Shown: positions 31,701 through 39,597 of the stretch, one piece after another
Position numbering within the stretch: the stretch's first letter is position 1
Layout: each line of letters begins with the position of its first letter
From: Salinispora tropica CNB-440
GTDB taxonomy: Bacteria; Actinomycetota; Actinomycetes; Mycobacteriales; Micromonosporaceae
Assembly (NCBI RefSeq): GCF_000016425.1
Contig: NC_009380.1
Location: 186,001-250,000 of the forward strand
Reading direction: 5' to 3'
DNA length: 64,000 bases
Position numbers and translations under genes: made by a program
Notes under the pieces: model-generated
The model's input: only the letters and a program-made list of their open reading frames with translations
Databases searched by the model: none
Told to the model about the DNA's origin: nothing

Positions 31701-33023
31701 GCTTCCCGGGGTGGCGATCCCGCCGATGATCGCTGGGCTGGCGACCGCCGCGACTGCTGCCATGGTCACGCCGGTGGTGATCCAGGCCCGCGCCACGGCC
31801 TTTTTGTGTCGCGCGGCGGGTGCGGTACGCGCTGCCTTCACGACCAGGCTGACCAGGTGGGCTAACCCGAGCGTCAGCGGTAGCCGGAGCAGGACGTCGA
31901 ATTTGTGGGTGTTCCGTAGTGGCGCGCCGATCCCGTCGAGGAACTGCTGCTGTGGCCCGGCGAGGAGATTGGGAAGATCGCTGACGTGTCCGAGTCCGAC
32001 CATCGCGGCGCCGAGCATCAGGCCGGTGACCAGGAAGCGGCGGTGCGGCATTCCGCGCCGGGAAAGCCCCAGTACACCCAGGGCGGCGACGGCGAGCGTG
32101 GCGAGGATCAGCGGAAGCTCGTTGGCCAACCGGGCGCCGCCGGGGATGGCCTGTTCAACCGGGGAGGCCAGGTACGCCACCCAGTACGACGCGCCGCGCA
32201 GCGTCGTCACGGCGTCGGTCACGCTGGTGGTGCTCTGGGCGGTTTCGATGTAGTCGAGGAACGGTGGGCTGTACCGCCCGAGAATGAGCAGGGGAACCAG
32301 CCACCAGGCGGTGGCCAGGGCCACCGCGCCGCACCAGGCGGCGATTGCGCTGATTCGGCGGCCGATCGGTGCCAGCGTGGCGAGCCAGAGCAGGGCGAGC
32401 GGTACCACCGCGAACACGGCGGTCGCATTGACCCCGCCCGCACAGGCCACGGCGAGTGCCGACCCCGCGACCGCCCGGCGGAGGGGCGCACCTCGGGCGA
32501 GGCCGATCAGGGGGATCAGTACCCACGGCGCCACCGCGCTGGGCCAGGATTCGACCGAGGACCAGCCGAGCTGGGTGAGGATCCGGGGCGACAGTGCGAA
32601 GGCGACACCAGCGATCATGCGTCCGGTGGGCGAGCCGATGCCGAGGCTGCCGGCCAGTCGCACCACGCCCAGGTAGGCGACGCAGAAGAGCAGCGCCCAC
32701 CACAACCGTTGAATCACCCACGGTTGCAGGCCCAGCTCCGAGCCCACCAGGAAGAACGGACCCATCGGCCACAGATACCCGTAGGCCTGGTTCTGTAGCT
32801 GGCCGAAGGCGCCGGTGGGGTCCCAGAGGTGCAAAGAGCGGAGCAGCCATCCGGCGGGATTGACGTTCAGGTCGACCTTGGTGTCGGGGACGATCAGCCC
32901 GGGAGCCTGCTGGAAGGCGAGGGCGGTGAGGACGACGCAGATGGCGAGGTGCCGGAATCCCCGGTCCAGACGTCGGGCCCGCCTCGGCCGCGCTCCGGCG
33001 TCACTGGTCACCTCTGCACGCAT
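28716..33023 (-). CDS. aftD: alpha-(1->3)-arabinofuranosyltransferase family (AftD/DUF3367)
   Basis: A 1435-residue protein from the ATG at 33023 with AGGAG at its 5' side. The N-terminal third is a GT-C glycosyltransferase with many helices and an early loop (PDTKVDLNVNPAGWLLRSL) that would hold the catalytic acidic residue. The middle has two discoidin (F5/8 type C)-like carbohydrate-binding regions, for example YAAMDGDPTTSWQSAPYSRG and AVLDGDPATSWSPAISDDAP. Hydrophobic helices return at the C-terminus. AftD in mycobacteria adds arabinofuranose to arabinogalactan and lipoarabinomannan and has this length and architecture. Micromonosporaceae contain arabinose in whole-cell sugars, so a related role is plausible, though the product is not known. 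Confidence 0.88.
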   Translation of the reverse strand: MRAEVTSDAGARPRRARRLDRGFRHLAICVVLTALAFQQAPGLIVPDTKVDLNVNPAGWLLRSLHLWDPTGAFGQLQNQAYGYLWPMGPFFLVGSELGLQPWVIQRLWWALLFCVAYLGVVRLAGSLGIGSPTGRMIAGVAFALSPRILTQLGWSSVESWPSAVAPWVLIPLIGLARGAPLRRAVAGSALAVACAGGVNATAVFAVVPLALLWLATLAPIGRRISAIAAWCGAVALATAWWLVPLLILGRYSPPFLDYIETAQSTTSVTDAVTTLRGASYWVAYLASPVEQAIPGGARLANELPLILATLAVAALGVLGLSRRGMPHRRFLVTGLMLGAAMVGLGHVSDLPNLLAGPQQQFLDGIGAPLRNTHKFDVLLRLPLTLGLAHLVSLVVKAARTAPAARHKKAVARAWITTGVTMAAVAAVASPAIIGGIATPGSAREVPPYWQDAADWLDANTGPGRVLVVPGARRPAYDWGSTTDEIAQPLLESSWAVRNSIPFTPPTTIRLLDAIEATLSSGAGSAGLADLLARSGVSHVLFRADLDHGRSDTTRPAVVRQALQRSPGLTRVTTFGPIRGGPEAVDDIPDQGLDVPGRALEVYQVNRRVEPVVAYDRKDVATVVGGPESLLDLAAAGLLSPAPTVLAGDADTDDLSGPVAMTDGLRRREVSFGRSQDNASHTHTADETLAPSAPAHDYLPDWAENWSTVAQFEGINSIRTSTARSQVSIPGGNRSEHQPYAAMDGDPTTSWQSAPYSRGDRQWIEVGLENPTNITTVELSFDLTADVVPTTVTVTAGYESRTVESFGDRMIFELEGIHATQRIRISIDDTFTLRPFGSGVVGISEISIPGVQTSRTLRLPDAPATEQPPAVVVSADPRTPACFMVDGKPRCSTNAIRGSEDGRTIDRTLTLPAAGTYDPQLWAQPMDGSALHAALDQAVTDAQALGLAPEVSASSTGVPHPSRRPGAVLDGDPATSWSPAISDDAPILRLTWFKPQVISGLRFAVDPAVAATRLGSVRVIANDGIRGGLLRDDGVLMLDPPARTNEITIQFLDPPSATSIDPYGLRLPEPLPIAVGEITVLPGAPTSPADLDTPLTLGCGSGPTLTIGEETVTTALRGTVRDLLELREVPAELCGTDTELPLGAAEHRLVAAASQFATPTRVALVPQQRTDVMTPSALDVTAWEATERRVQVAEHAVERVLAVRENTNRGWQATLAGEPLRPVVVDGWQQGWLLPAGAAGEVVLRFTPDGPYQVALLTGGALLLGVTLLALLPERRGSAPARPARRARRRATRSLPLLAVGAIALILLGGLVGGVLVAAGVLLALPGSLRMPRSAAPHWVRLVPRFVESWLPAALVLLAGWTYLEATQRHTAALPQLLMVLALGCLWLSTCLRHRPVHRAPPHPAKPPSAADVPRQSGGGVAGATSWRDSDPSGFV

Positions 33024-33184
33024 GTCGCTCCTGTTCCGCCGGGCGGTACGGGTATCGGCAGCCGACGACGGTCGAGCGACGTAGCCGGGACCGAAGTGGG
33101 CGAGGTGGCGTCGATGATCAGTGTGGCGAACGTGGATGGGTGGCCACCCCCCACGGCGTGTAAGCGTGTGGCAGGCTTCCAAGT

Positions 33185-35071
33185 ATGTCAATGCCAGAGG
33201 CTGGGGCTGTGGCACCTCCGGAGTCCGTCGCGTCGATGCCCGCCGAGCCGAAAGCGTTCGCTCGGCGGTTTCGTCTGGACCGGGTTGGAGCGGTGGCGGT
33301 AGCCCTCATCGTTGTGTCGGTCGCCTGGCGTGCCGGCCTCGCGGCGCGTGGCTGGTTCTCCCAGGACGAGTTTGTCCTCGCCGCCCAGGCCCTTGATGCC
33401 CGGTTGGACGCGGACTTCCTGCTGCAAACCGTCAACGACTCCCTGATGCCCGGTGGCTTGTTGACCGCCTGGCTGATGGTGCGGCTGGCCGGCTTCGCCA
33501 GCTGGCCCTGGGTATTGATGCTTGCGGTGGGGCAGGCGGCCGTGGGTGTCGCGGTCTATCGCCTGCTGCGCGATCTGCTGCGGCCAGGCTGGGGCCTGCT
33601 GGTCCCGTTGGCCCTCTTCCTGTTCAGCCCGCTGACGCTGGAGGTGTCGTCGCTGTGGTTGGTTGGGCTGCTCGTGTTGCCGATGCAGCTCGCCCTGGTC
33701 CTCGCGGTCCGGGCGCAGGTCCGGTATGTGCGTACCGGCCGCCTCGGCCATCTCGCGACGGTCGCCCTGTGGCTGCTGTTCGGCCTGCTGTTCGACCCGA
33801 AAGCGCTGCTGATAGCGCCGCTGTTGTTCCTGCTGACCGTCTTTCTGTTTTCCGATGGCTCGCCGTGGCGCAGCCTGGTCACGGTGGTGCGCCGGCACTG
33901 GCGGGGCTGGCTGTTGCTCACCCTGCTCTCGGGGGCCTACCTGGCGTTCTACCTGACCCGACCGGCACGTGCGCTGGACCAGCTGACCTCGCCCGGTCAG
34001 GCTTTCACGTTCCTCGGTGACCTGGTCGGCGCGACCGTCGTGCCAGGCCTGCTCGGGGGGCCATGGCGGTGGACGTACGCCGGTGACGGGCCACCGTTGG
34101 TGGATCCCTATCCGGTCGCGATGTGGCTGTCTTGGCTGGTGCTGGCGACACTGGTCGTGGTCACCGTCCGACGGCGCCGGTCGGCGGTGCGGGCCTGGCT
34201 CCTCCTGGCCTGTTACGTCGGGCTGGTCGCCGCGCTCTTCGCGGTGACCCACGTCGGTGGCGTGCTCGGCCCGATGGTGGGTACGGTTCCGCGCTTCGTG
34301 GCCGATGTGGTGCCGGTCGCCGCGATCTGTGTCGGAGTCGCCCTGTTCGGGCTTCGCGACGACGGCGAAAGGGCCCGGTACGCCGCCCGACCGCTGCCGG
34401 GGGTCCCGCGGGCGCTCGGCTCCATCACGGTCGGTCGGGTTGTGACGATCGCCGTCCTGGTCGCGGTCGGAACTGGCGCGGTGTGGAGCACCGTTCGGTT
34501 CGGGGAGAACTGGAGCACCAAGCATGGTCGGGAGTACCTGACCACGGCCCAGGCCGAGCTTGCCGCCGCGCCGGCGGATACCGTCTTTCTGGACGCTGTC
34601 GTCCCCGATCGGGTCGTCGCCGGGTACTTCTGGCCGGACAACCGTCAATCGCACTTCTTCCGGCCGGCGGAGCGCCGGCCGGAGTTCGTTGAGGTAGCCG
34701 AGCTTCCGGTGACCTTCGATGAGGAGGGTCGAATCCGTCCGGTCCGGATCGAGGGCGTGACGGTTCTGCCGGGCCCGGTGCCTGACTGTGGGCACCGGGT
34801 GGAGAGCGGGCAAACGACGCAGATTCCGTTGGAAACGCGTGTTGAGCAGTGGCCGCACGTGGTGGAGTTCGGCTACCTGAGCTCCGGTGACGCGACCGCG
34901 ACCATGCGTCTGGGCGAGGCCACCCGGGAGATCACGGTGCGGCGTGGACTGAACCAGCTGTATTTCCCGTTGCCCGGTGCGGGAGAGACTATCGAGGTCA
35001 CCCTCAGCACGCCTGATGTTGCCCTCTGTACTAAGTTGATCACTGTCGGGCGGGTGGTGCCGGCGTCGTGA
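33185..35071 (+). CDS. large polytopic membrane protein, GT-C-like
   Basis: 628 residues, with ATG at 33185 or at 33191; neither has a strong ribosome site. After a 40-residue polar N-terminus there is a hydrophobic helix and then WFSQDEFVLAAQALD, an acidic motif in a first extracytoplasmic loop that is typical of GT-C transferases. About ten more helices follow, and a C-terminal extracytoplasmic beta-rich domain covers the last 150 residues. It may be a glycosyltransferase for envelope sugars. It is divergent from the aftD gene and coupled to the next gene, whose GTG starts the base after its stop. No closer family is recognised. Confidence 0.72.
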   Translation: MSMPEAGAVAPPESVASMPAEPKAFARRFRLDRVGAVAVALIVVSVAWRAGLAARGWFSQDEFVLAAQALDARLDADFLLQTVNDSLMPGGLLTAWLMVRLAGFASWPWVLMLAVGQAAVGVAVYRLLRDLLRPGWGLLVPLALFLFSPLTLEVSSLWLVGLLVLPMQLALVLAVRAQVRYVRTGRLGHLATVALWLLFGLLFDPKALLIAPLLFLLTVFLFSDGSPWRSLVTVVRRHWRGWLLLTLLSGAYLAFYLTRPARALDQLTSPGQAFTFLGDLVGATVVPGLLGGPWRWTYAGDGPPLVDPYPVAMWLSWLVLATLVVVTVRRRRSAVRAWLLLACYVGLVAALFAVTHVGGVLGPMVGTVPRFVADVVPVAAICVGVALFGLRDDGERARYAARPLPGVPRALGSITVGRVVTIAVLVAVGTGAVWSTVRFGENWSTKHGREYLTTAQAELAAAPADTVFLDAVVPDRVVAGYFWPDNRQSHFFRPAERRPEFVEVAELPVTFDEEGRIRPVRIEGVTVLPGPVPDCGHRVESGQTTQIPLETRVEQWPHVVEFGYLSSGDATATMRLGEATREITVRRGLNQLYFPLPGAGETIEVTLSTPDVALCTKLITVGRVVPAS

Positions 35072-36823
35072 GTGGTTGACCGACCGGCCGACCGAGCCCG
35101 GGTGGTTCGTGATCGGCTCCTGTTGTACACCGTCGCGACGGCGGTGACGGCGGTGGTGCTCGCTCCCCTGGCGGCACCGGGCTACGTGCTGCTCTACGAC
35201 ATGGTGTTCGTGCCCCGACAGCCGCTGACCTGGGATCTCGTGGCGCCGGTGCAGGGCCTGCCGCGGGCGGTGCCGATGGACGCGGTGGTCTCGGTGCTCA
35301 CCCAACTCGTCCCGGGCTGGGTGGTGCAGCGGATCGCGCTGGGTGGGGCGGTTCTGCTGGCGGCGGTCGGTGCCGGGCGGCTGGTGCCGACCGAACGGCC
35401 CGGGGTTCGGCTGCTCGCTGCGGTCGGCTATGCCTGGACGCCCTACCTGGCCGAGCGGCTGTTGATCGGGCAGTGGGGACTGCTGGTCGGATACGCCGCC
35501 CTGCCGTGGCTGGTACGGGCGGTGTTGGAGCTGCGGTCCGGGCGGGCCGGCGCGGTGGCCCGCGTGCTGCTCGCCGCCGCGCCGGCTGCGATTACCCCAA
35601 CCGGTGGGCTGATCGCGTTCGGTGTGGTGTCGTTGCTCGCACCACAGCGGGGGCGTTGGCGGGGATCGACGGTCGCGGTGGCGGGGGTCGCCTTGCTCAA
35701 CGCCCCGTGGGTGACCGCTGCCCTGGTCACCGACGCGGGCGGAAGCTCCGATCCGGCGGGAGTGGCCGCCTTCGCGGCCCGGGGCGAGAACTGGGCCGGT
35801 CCGCTGGCTGCGCTCGCCGGCACCGGGGGTATCTGGAGCGCTCAGGCCACTCCGGCGAGCCGAGCCCTGCCCCTGGTGCCGCTGGTGACCCTGGTGCTGT
35901 TGGCCCTGGCCGGTTTCGGGTTTGGCCTGCTGCGGCGTCGGATACCGCGGGATGCTTCGGCCCGACTGTTGGTGCTCGCGGGGGGCGGCTTTCTGCTCGC
36001 CGCGCTCGGTGCGGTGCCGGGGACGGCCGACGTGTTGCGGTGGGCGGTGGCGCAGCTGCCGGGGGCCGGGCTGCTTCGCGACGGGCAGAAGTTCCTGGCA
36101 CCCTACGCGTTGCTGTTGGTGGTGTGCGTGGCGCTGGGTGCCGAGCGGGTCGCCGCCCGGATGGAGCGAAGAAACCGGGAGGTTGCGGGGGTGGTGCTGG
36201 TGGGCGTGCTGCTGCTGCCGGTCGCCGCCATGCCGGATCTCGCGTTTGGTGGCGTGGGTCGGTTGTGGCCGGTGAGCTATCCAGCGGACTGGCGGGTGGT
36301 GGCCGCCCGACTGGCTGCCGACCCTGGCGGCGAGGTCTTGGCGCTGCCGTTGAGTGGCTACCGTGCGTACCCGTGGAATTCCGGGCGGATCGTCCTGGAT
36401 CCGGCCCCTCGCTACCTGCCGGCGGTGGTGCTGATTGATGACACGCTCCGAGTCGGCGATGTCGCGGTGACTGGTGAGAACACCCGCCTGCGGGAGATCC
36501 GGCAGGTGCTCGGGGCGGGACGGCCGGTCGCGGAGACGGGGGTGCGCTGGGTGCTGGTGCAGCAACACCGTGCGGACCAGGTGGATCCGGTCACCCTCGC
36601 CGGCCTCGAGGTCGTGCACCAGGGGACGTATCTCGTCCTCTACCGCAATCCAGCCGTGCCGCCGAGCCCGGTGGTGGTGTCTCCGGCTCGATGGGCGGTG
36701 GCGGTGGCGTTGGTCGTCGCCATTGTGGTGGTGGTAGCTGCTTTTTTGCGCCGGTACGCCGGTGGGCTACTGCGTGGTAACCTCCGCTCCGAGGTTCAGA
36801 CATTGGAGGATTGGCATGCGTAA
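35072..36823 (+). CDS. polytopic membrane protein, AftD-neighbourhood type
   Basis: 583 residues starting at the GTG immediately after the previous stop. It has about 12 hydrophobic helices, with a loop LYDMVFVPRQPLTWDLVAP after the first helix carrying Asp residues, as in GT-C enzymes. There is a periplasmic C-terminal stretch and one more helix near the end. Length and helix pattern resemble the membrane proteins that accompany aftD in other actinobacteria. Its last 8 bases overlap the start of the DUF2613-like gene. Substrate and reaction are unknown. Confidence 0.7.
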   Translation: MVDRPADRARVVRDRLLLYTVATAVTAVVLAPLAAPGYVLLYDMVFVPRQPLTWDLVAPVQGLPRAVPMDAVVSVLTQLVPGWVVQRIALGGAVLLAAVGAGRLVPTERPGVRLLAAVGYAWTPYLAERLLIGQWGLLVGYAALPWLVRAVLELRSGRAGAVARVLLAAAPAAITPTGGLIAFGVVSLLAPQRGRWRGSTVAVAGVALLNAPWVTAALVTDAGGSSDPAGVAAFAARGENWAGPLAALAGTGGIWSAQATPASRALPLVPLVTLVLLALAGFGFGLLRRRIPRDASARLLVLAGGGFLLAALGAVPGTADVLRWAVAQLPGAGLLRDGQKFLAPYALLLVVCVALGAERVAARMERRNREVAGVVLVGVLLLPVAAMPDLAFGGVGRLWPVSYPADWRVVAARLAADPGGEVLALPLSGYRAYPWNSGRIVLDPAPRYLPAVVLIDDTLRVGDVAVTGENTRLREIRQVLGAGRPVAETGVRWVLVQQHRADQVDPVTLAGLEVVHQGTYLVLYRNPAVPPSPVVVSPARWAVAVALVVAIVVVVAAFLRRYAGGLLRGNLRSEVQTLEDWHA

Positions 36824-37010
36824 AGCCCTGACCTTGGTCGTCACCGGCCTGGTGGCGGCGATGCTCGGGATCCTGTCTGTCGGTGGGTTGGCGGCCGCGA
36901 CGACCGCTACCGAGGAGGAGGCGGCCGTCAAGGCCCAAGAGCTCATCGAGAAGGCCAAGCAGGCCAACGAGCGTGACCCCTACGCTCCCGAGATCTACGG
37001 CAGCAGGTAG
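36816..37010 (+). CDS. DUF2613-like small exported or membrane protein
   Basis: 64 residues from the ATG at 36816 with TGGAGGA at 36804-36810. The N-terminal 32 residues are a basic start plus hydrophobic segment (signal or anchor), followed by an acidic helix EEEAAVKAQELIEKAKQANE. In mycobacteria a small DUF2613 protein (Rv0236A) lies next to aftD, and size, topology and location match. Assignment to DUF2613 is by resemblance, not search. The 3' end overlaps the convergent GT4 gene by 16 bases. Confidence 0.7.
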   Translation: MRKALTLVVTGLVAAMLGILSVGGLAAATTATEEEAAVKAQELIEKAKQANERDPYAPEIYGSR

Positions 37011-38191
37011 GACGGGGCGCCCCGTGAATCCGGATGACGGGGCGACTCCACACTCTCCAGCACGGCCGCGAAGTGGCTTCCGGCGGCGGGCCAGGTGAAG
37101 TTCGCCGCGTGCTCCCGGGCCGCCGCACCCAGCTGGTGCCGTAGCTCGGCGTTGTGGAGGAGGGACCGCACCTTCGCCACGTAGTCGTCGATGTCGTCGG
37201 CGAGAAGTCCGGTCTGGCCGTCCACCACCGCCTCCCCCACGCCGCCCGCGCTCCGGAACGCGACCGTCGGGGTGCCGGCCGATCCGGCCTCCACAATGGT
37301 CAGACCCCACCCTTCCTTCAGTGACGGGGTCAGCGCCACCCAGGCTGAGGCGAGGAGGGTCGCCTTCTCCTCCTCCGTCACGAACCCCCGGAACTCCACT
37401 CGGCCGGTGATGCCCAGGTCGTTGGCGACCTCGCGGAGCCGCCCCTCCCACCAGCCCTGTCCGGCGACCACCAGCCGTAGCTGGGGCAGCTCGTCGGCGA
37501 GGGTGGCGACCGCCCGTAGTGCCACCTCGACGCGCTTGTGTGGGACCAGCCGGTTGAGCGTGACGAGCAGTGGGGAGGGTGCACGTTCGGCGTCAGTGTG
37601 TGGGAGCGGCGGGGTGCCGTTGTGCACCACGGAGACCTGACCCGCGGGTACACCGAGCTGGACCAGCTCCTGACGGGTGGCTTCGGAGACCGTGACGTGG
37701 TGGCAGCGCCGGTAGGCGCGTATGGCGAATGATGACTCCACCCACCAGCCAAACCGGGCTGCCCAAGGTGGAAGTACCACACACCATTGTTCTCGATGAA
37801 TGTGGTGGATTAGCTTGATAATCGGTCGTCGGGCCCATAGCGGGGTCATGAACGGTAGACCGTTGCAGACGTCGACGAGCACCTTCGGTCGGGGGCCGTG
37901 TCGGCGGGACAGGGGGCCGAACCCGAGTGCGCCGGCCAGGTAGCAGAGCGCGGCCCACAGGTACACGGTGTGGCGCCCGCCCCGTCTGATCAGCCGGACT
38001 CCGTCGTCATTGACCTCCTCGGGACGGCCCCGACGATGTGCGGCGCAGAACAGCGTGACGCGGAAGCCGCGGGCAACCAGCTCCGCGGCGATCCGCTCGA
38101 CGTACACCTCGGATCCACCACCTTCGGGGTTCCGGGTGTCCCGCCAGTTGAGGAACAGTACATGTCCGGCGGTGGCGGGAAAGCGCTCCAC
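36995..38191 (-). CDS. glycosyltransferase family 4 (GT-B)
   Basis: 398 residues from the GTG at 38191 with AGGGA at 38197-38201. The N-terminal domain starts with the glycine-rich GGGSEVYVERIAAEL (about residues 24-38). The C-terminal domain has the family motifs LNRLVPHKRVEVALRAV and SLKEGWGLTIVEAGSAGTP, which includes the EGWGLTIxE nucleotide-sugar site. It is a cytosolic or peripheral enzyme that transfers a sugar from an activated donor; specificity cannot be read from the sequence. An inverted repeat lies immediately before its ribosome site (38201-38239). Confidence 0.92.
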   Translation of the reverse strand: MERFPATAGHVLFLNWRDTRNPEGGGSEVYVERIAAELVARGFRVTLFCAAHRRGRPEEVNDDGVRLIRRGGRHTVYLWAALCYLAGALGFGPLSRRHGPRPKVLVDVCNGLPFMTPLWARRPIIKLIHHIHREQWCVVLPPWAARFGWWVESSFAIRAYRRCHHVTVSEATRQELVQLGVPAGQVSVVHNGTPPLPHTDAERAPSPLLVTLNRLVPHKRVEVALRAVATLADELPQLRLVVAGQGWWEGRLREVANDLGITGRVEFRGFVTEEEKATLLASAWVALTPSLKEGWGLTIVEAGSAGTPTVAFRSAGGVGEAVVDGQTGLLADDIDDYVAKVRSLLHNAELRHQLGAAAREHAANFTWPAAGSHFAAVLESVESPRHPDSRGAPSYLLP

Positions 38192-38200
38192 GTTATCCCT

Positions 38201-38239
38201 ACTCTCGAGTAATTTAGCGCCACACTAAAGCTCGAGAGT
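38201..38239. promoter_or_regulatory. inverted repeat directly upstream of the GT4 gene
   Basis: ACTCTCGAG at 38201-38209 is complementary to CTCGAGAGT at 38231-38239; inside, TTTAG (38213-38217) pairs with CTAAA (38225-38229). The hairpin abuts the AGGGA ribosome site of the GT4 gene on the minus strand. It could be an operator, an attenuator, or the terminator of the acyltransferase gene ending at 38272. It is more AT-rich than its surroundings. Confidence 0.55.
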
Positions 38240-38271
38240 CGGGTCGGCAATGCCTGCATGAACTATGTGAG

Positions 38272-39483
38272 TCAATGTGGTGAATTGACTGCTGTCGCTC
38301 TGTCCCCTGCTCGGGGAGTGGTCGGCCGAGAGCGGCGACGGTCGCCGAGCGACTGGATCGGGCGTTCGATGCCGTAGTAGCTCGCCGCCGCGAACGCCAG
38401 GCCACCCGCCATCGTCAGAGCGAAGGTCTCGAGTAGGTCGCCGGTGAACAGCGGGCGGTCCCCCACGAGGTAAATCATTTCGATCACCAGCGGATGCCAG
38501 AGGAACAGCCCGTACGAGACGAGGCCGAGCCAACGGGCGGAGGCGCTGCCGAACGCCTGGTGGACTCGGGTCTTCCGCTCACCGAACGCCACCGGAATCA
38601 TGATCAGGATTCCGACCGCGAGATAGAGGGTGAGCTTCACGGCGAACTCCGCCGCCGTCGGCTCGGCGAGGTCAAGCGGGCCAGCGATGGGTGTCGTCGC
38701 GATCGCCAGTAGGCCCGCGGCCGCGGACCAGCAGGCGACTGGCGCCGCGGCGAGGTCGTCGAGGACGCGCAGGGCAGCCGGGCCCGTACCGGTTTGTAGG
38801 GCAACATGCGCCACCGCCAGGACCATGCCCCCGCAGAACCAGGCCGCGTACGAGGGGAGCCACATGGTGTGGACCGCGGTGTCGATGACGCCAAACCCCA
38901 TCAGGATGAGCCACCCGGCAGTCATCAGGGTGCCCCCCGCGGCGATCACCAGGGTGCGGACCGGGCGCCAGGTCCGGCCTACCGCGAGCACCGCGACCAG
39001 TGGCAGGACCAGGTAGAACACGACCTCGGTGGCGAGGCTCCAGGTCTGACCGAGGCCCGCACGAAGCTGATCGGGTTGATAGATCTGGGTGAAGGTCAGG
39101 TGACGGAGCCAGTCACCGGCCGAGGCCGGCCGGTTCTGCGGCAGAACGATCAGGCAGACCGACACCGTCAGCCAGTAGGCCGGCAGGATTCGCAGGGCAC
39201 GCCGCCAGAAGTACCGGCGAACGCCGGGCCGGGGGCGCCCGGCGGCGACACTGGATGCCCAGGGCCGGAAGAGCAGGAATCCGGAGAGTACGAAGAAGAT
39301 GGCGACGCCGACGTCCATCCGTGCCAACCAGGTGCCCCACTGGCTGTTCAGGCTCACACCCGTATGGAATCCGACGTGGTGGGCGACGACGGCTACCGAA
39401 CCGATCGCGCGGAGCGCATCCAGGGCAGGTAGGCGGACGGTGGTCGGAGGATGCGACGAACTCGGGGTAGCGGGTGCCGACAT
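38272..39483 (-). CDS. acyltransferase 3 family membrane protein
   Basis: 403 residues with about ten hydrophobic helices. The N-terminal motif LPALDALRAIGSVAVVAHHVGFHTG contains the catalytic-type His typical of the Acyl_transf_3 (OafA/NodX) family, and FFVLSGFLLFRPW follows. These enzymes acylate sugars or other envelope molecules in the membrane. Its location between the GT4 gene and the DUF3068 gene suggests glycan modification. The N-terminal 15 residues are Ser/Thr/Pro-rich. Confidence 0.92.
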   Translation of the reverse strand: MSAPATPSSSHPPTTVRLPALDALRAIGSVAVVAHHVGFHTGVSLNSQWGTWLARMDVGVAIFFVLSGFLLFRPWASSVAAGRPRPGVRRYFWRRALRILPAYWLTVSVCLIVLPQNRPASAGDWLRHLTFTQIYQPDQLRAGLGQTWSLATEVVFYLVLPLVAVLAVGRTWRPVRTLVIAAGGTLMTAGWLILMGFGVIDTAVHTMWLPSYAAWFCGGMVLAVAHVALQTGTGPAALRVLDDLAAAPVACWSAAAGLLAIATTPIAGPLDLAEPTAAEFAVKLTLYLAVGILIMIPVAFGERKTRVHQAFGSASARWLGLVSYGLFLWHPLVIEMIYLVGDRPLFTGDLLETFALTMAGGLAFAAASYYGIERPIQSLGDRRRSRPTTPRAGDRATAVNSPH

Positions 39484-39511
39484 CTAGACATCCAGAGGGT
39501 TCACTTTAATG

Positions 39512-39541
39512 TTGACTGGGGAGTAACCTCCCGCCATGTTA
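39512..39541 (+). promoter_or_regulatory. possible promoter for the DUF3068 gene
   Basis: TTGACT at 39512-39517, an 18-base spacer, then ATGTTA at 39536-39541. The spacer contains the small palindrome GGGAGTAACCTCCC. The match is moderate; the region also contains the start side of the divergent acyltransferase gene. Confidence 0.35.
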
Positions 39542-39597
39542 GGGATCGATTGCCCCGGGCGACAGGCCGTAGGGCGGCAGGCGATACAGGAGGATGA

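Noticed and set aside
33188..36619. A 1143-codon open frame on the minus strand antisense to two membrane protein genes
   Set aside because: It is Gln/His/Arg/Pro-rich with no recognisable domain, and mirrors the codon bias of the real plus-strand genes; a typical shadow in high-GC DNA.
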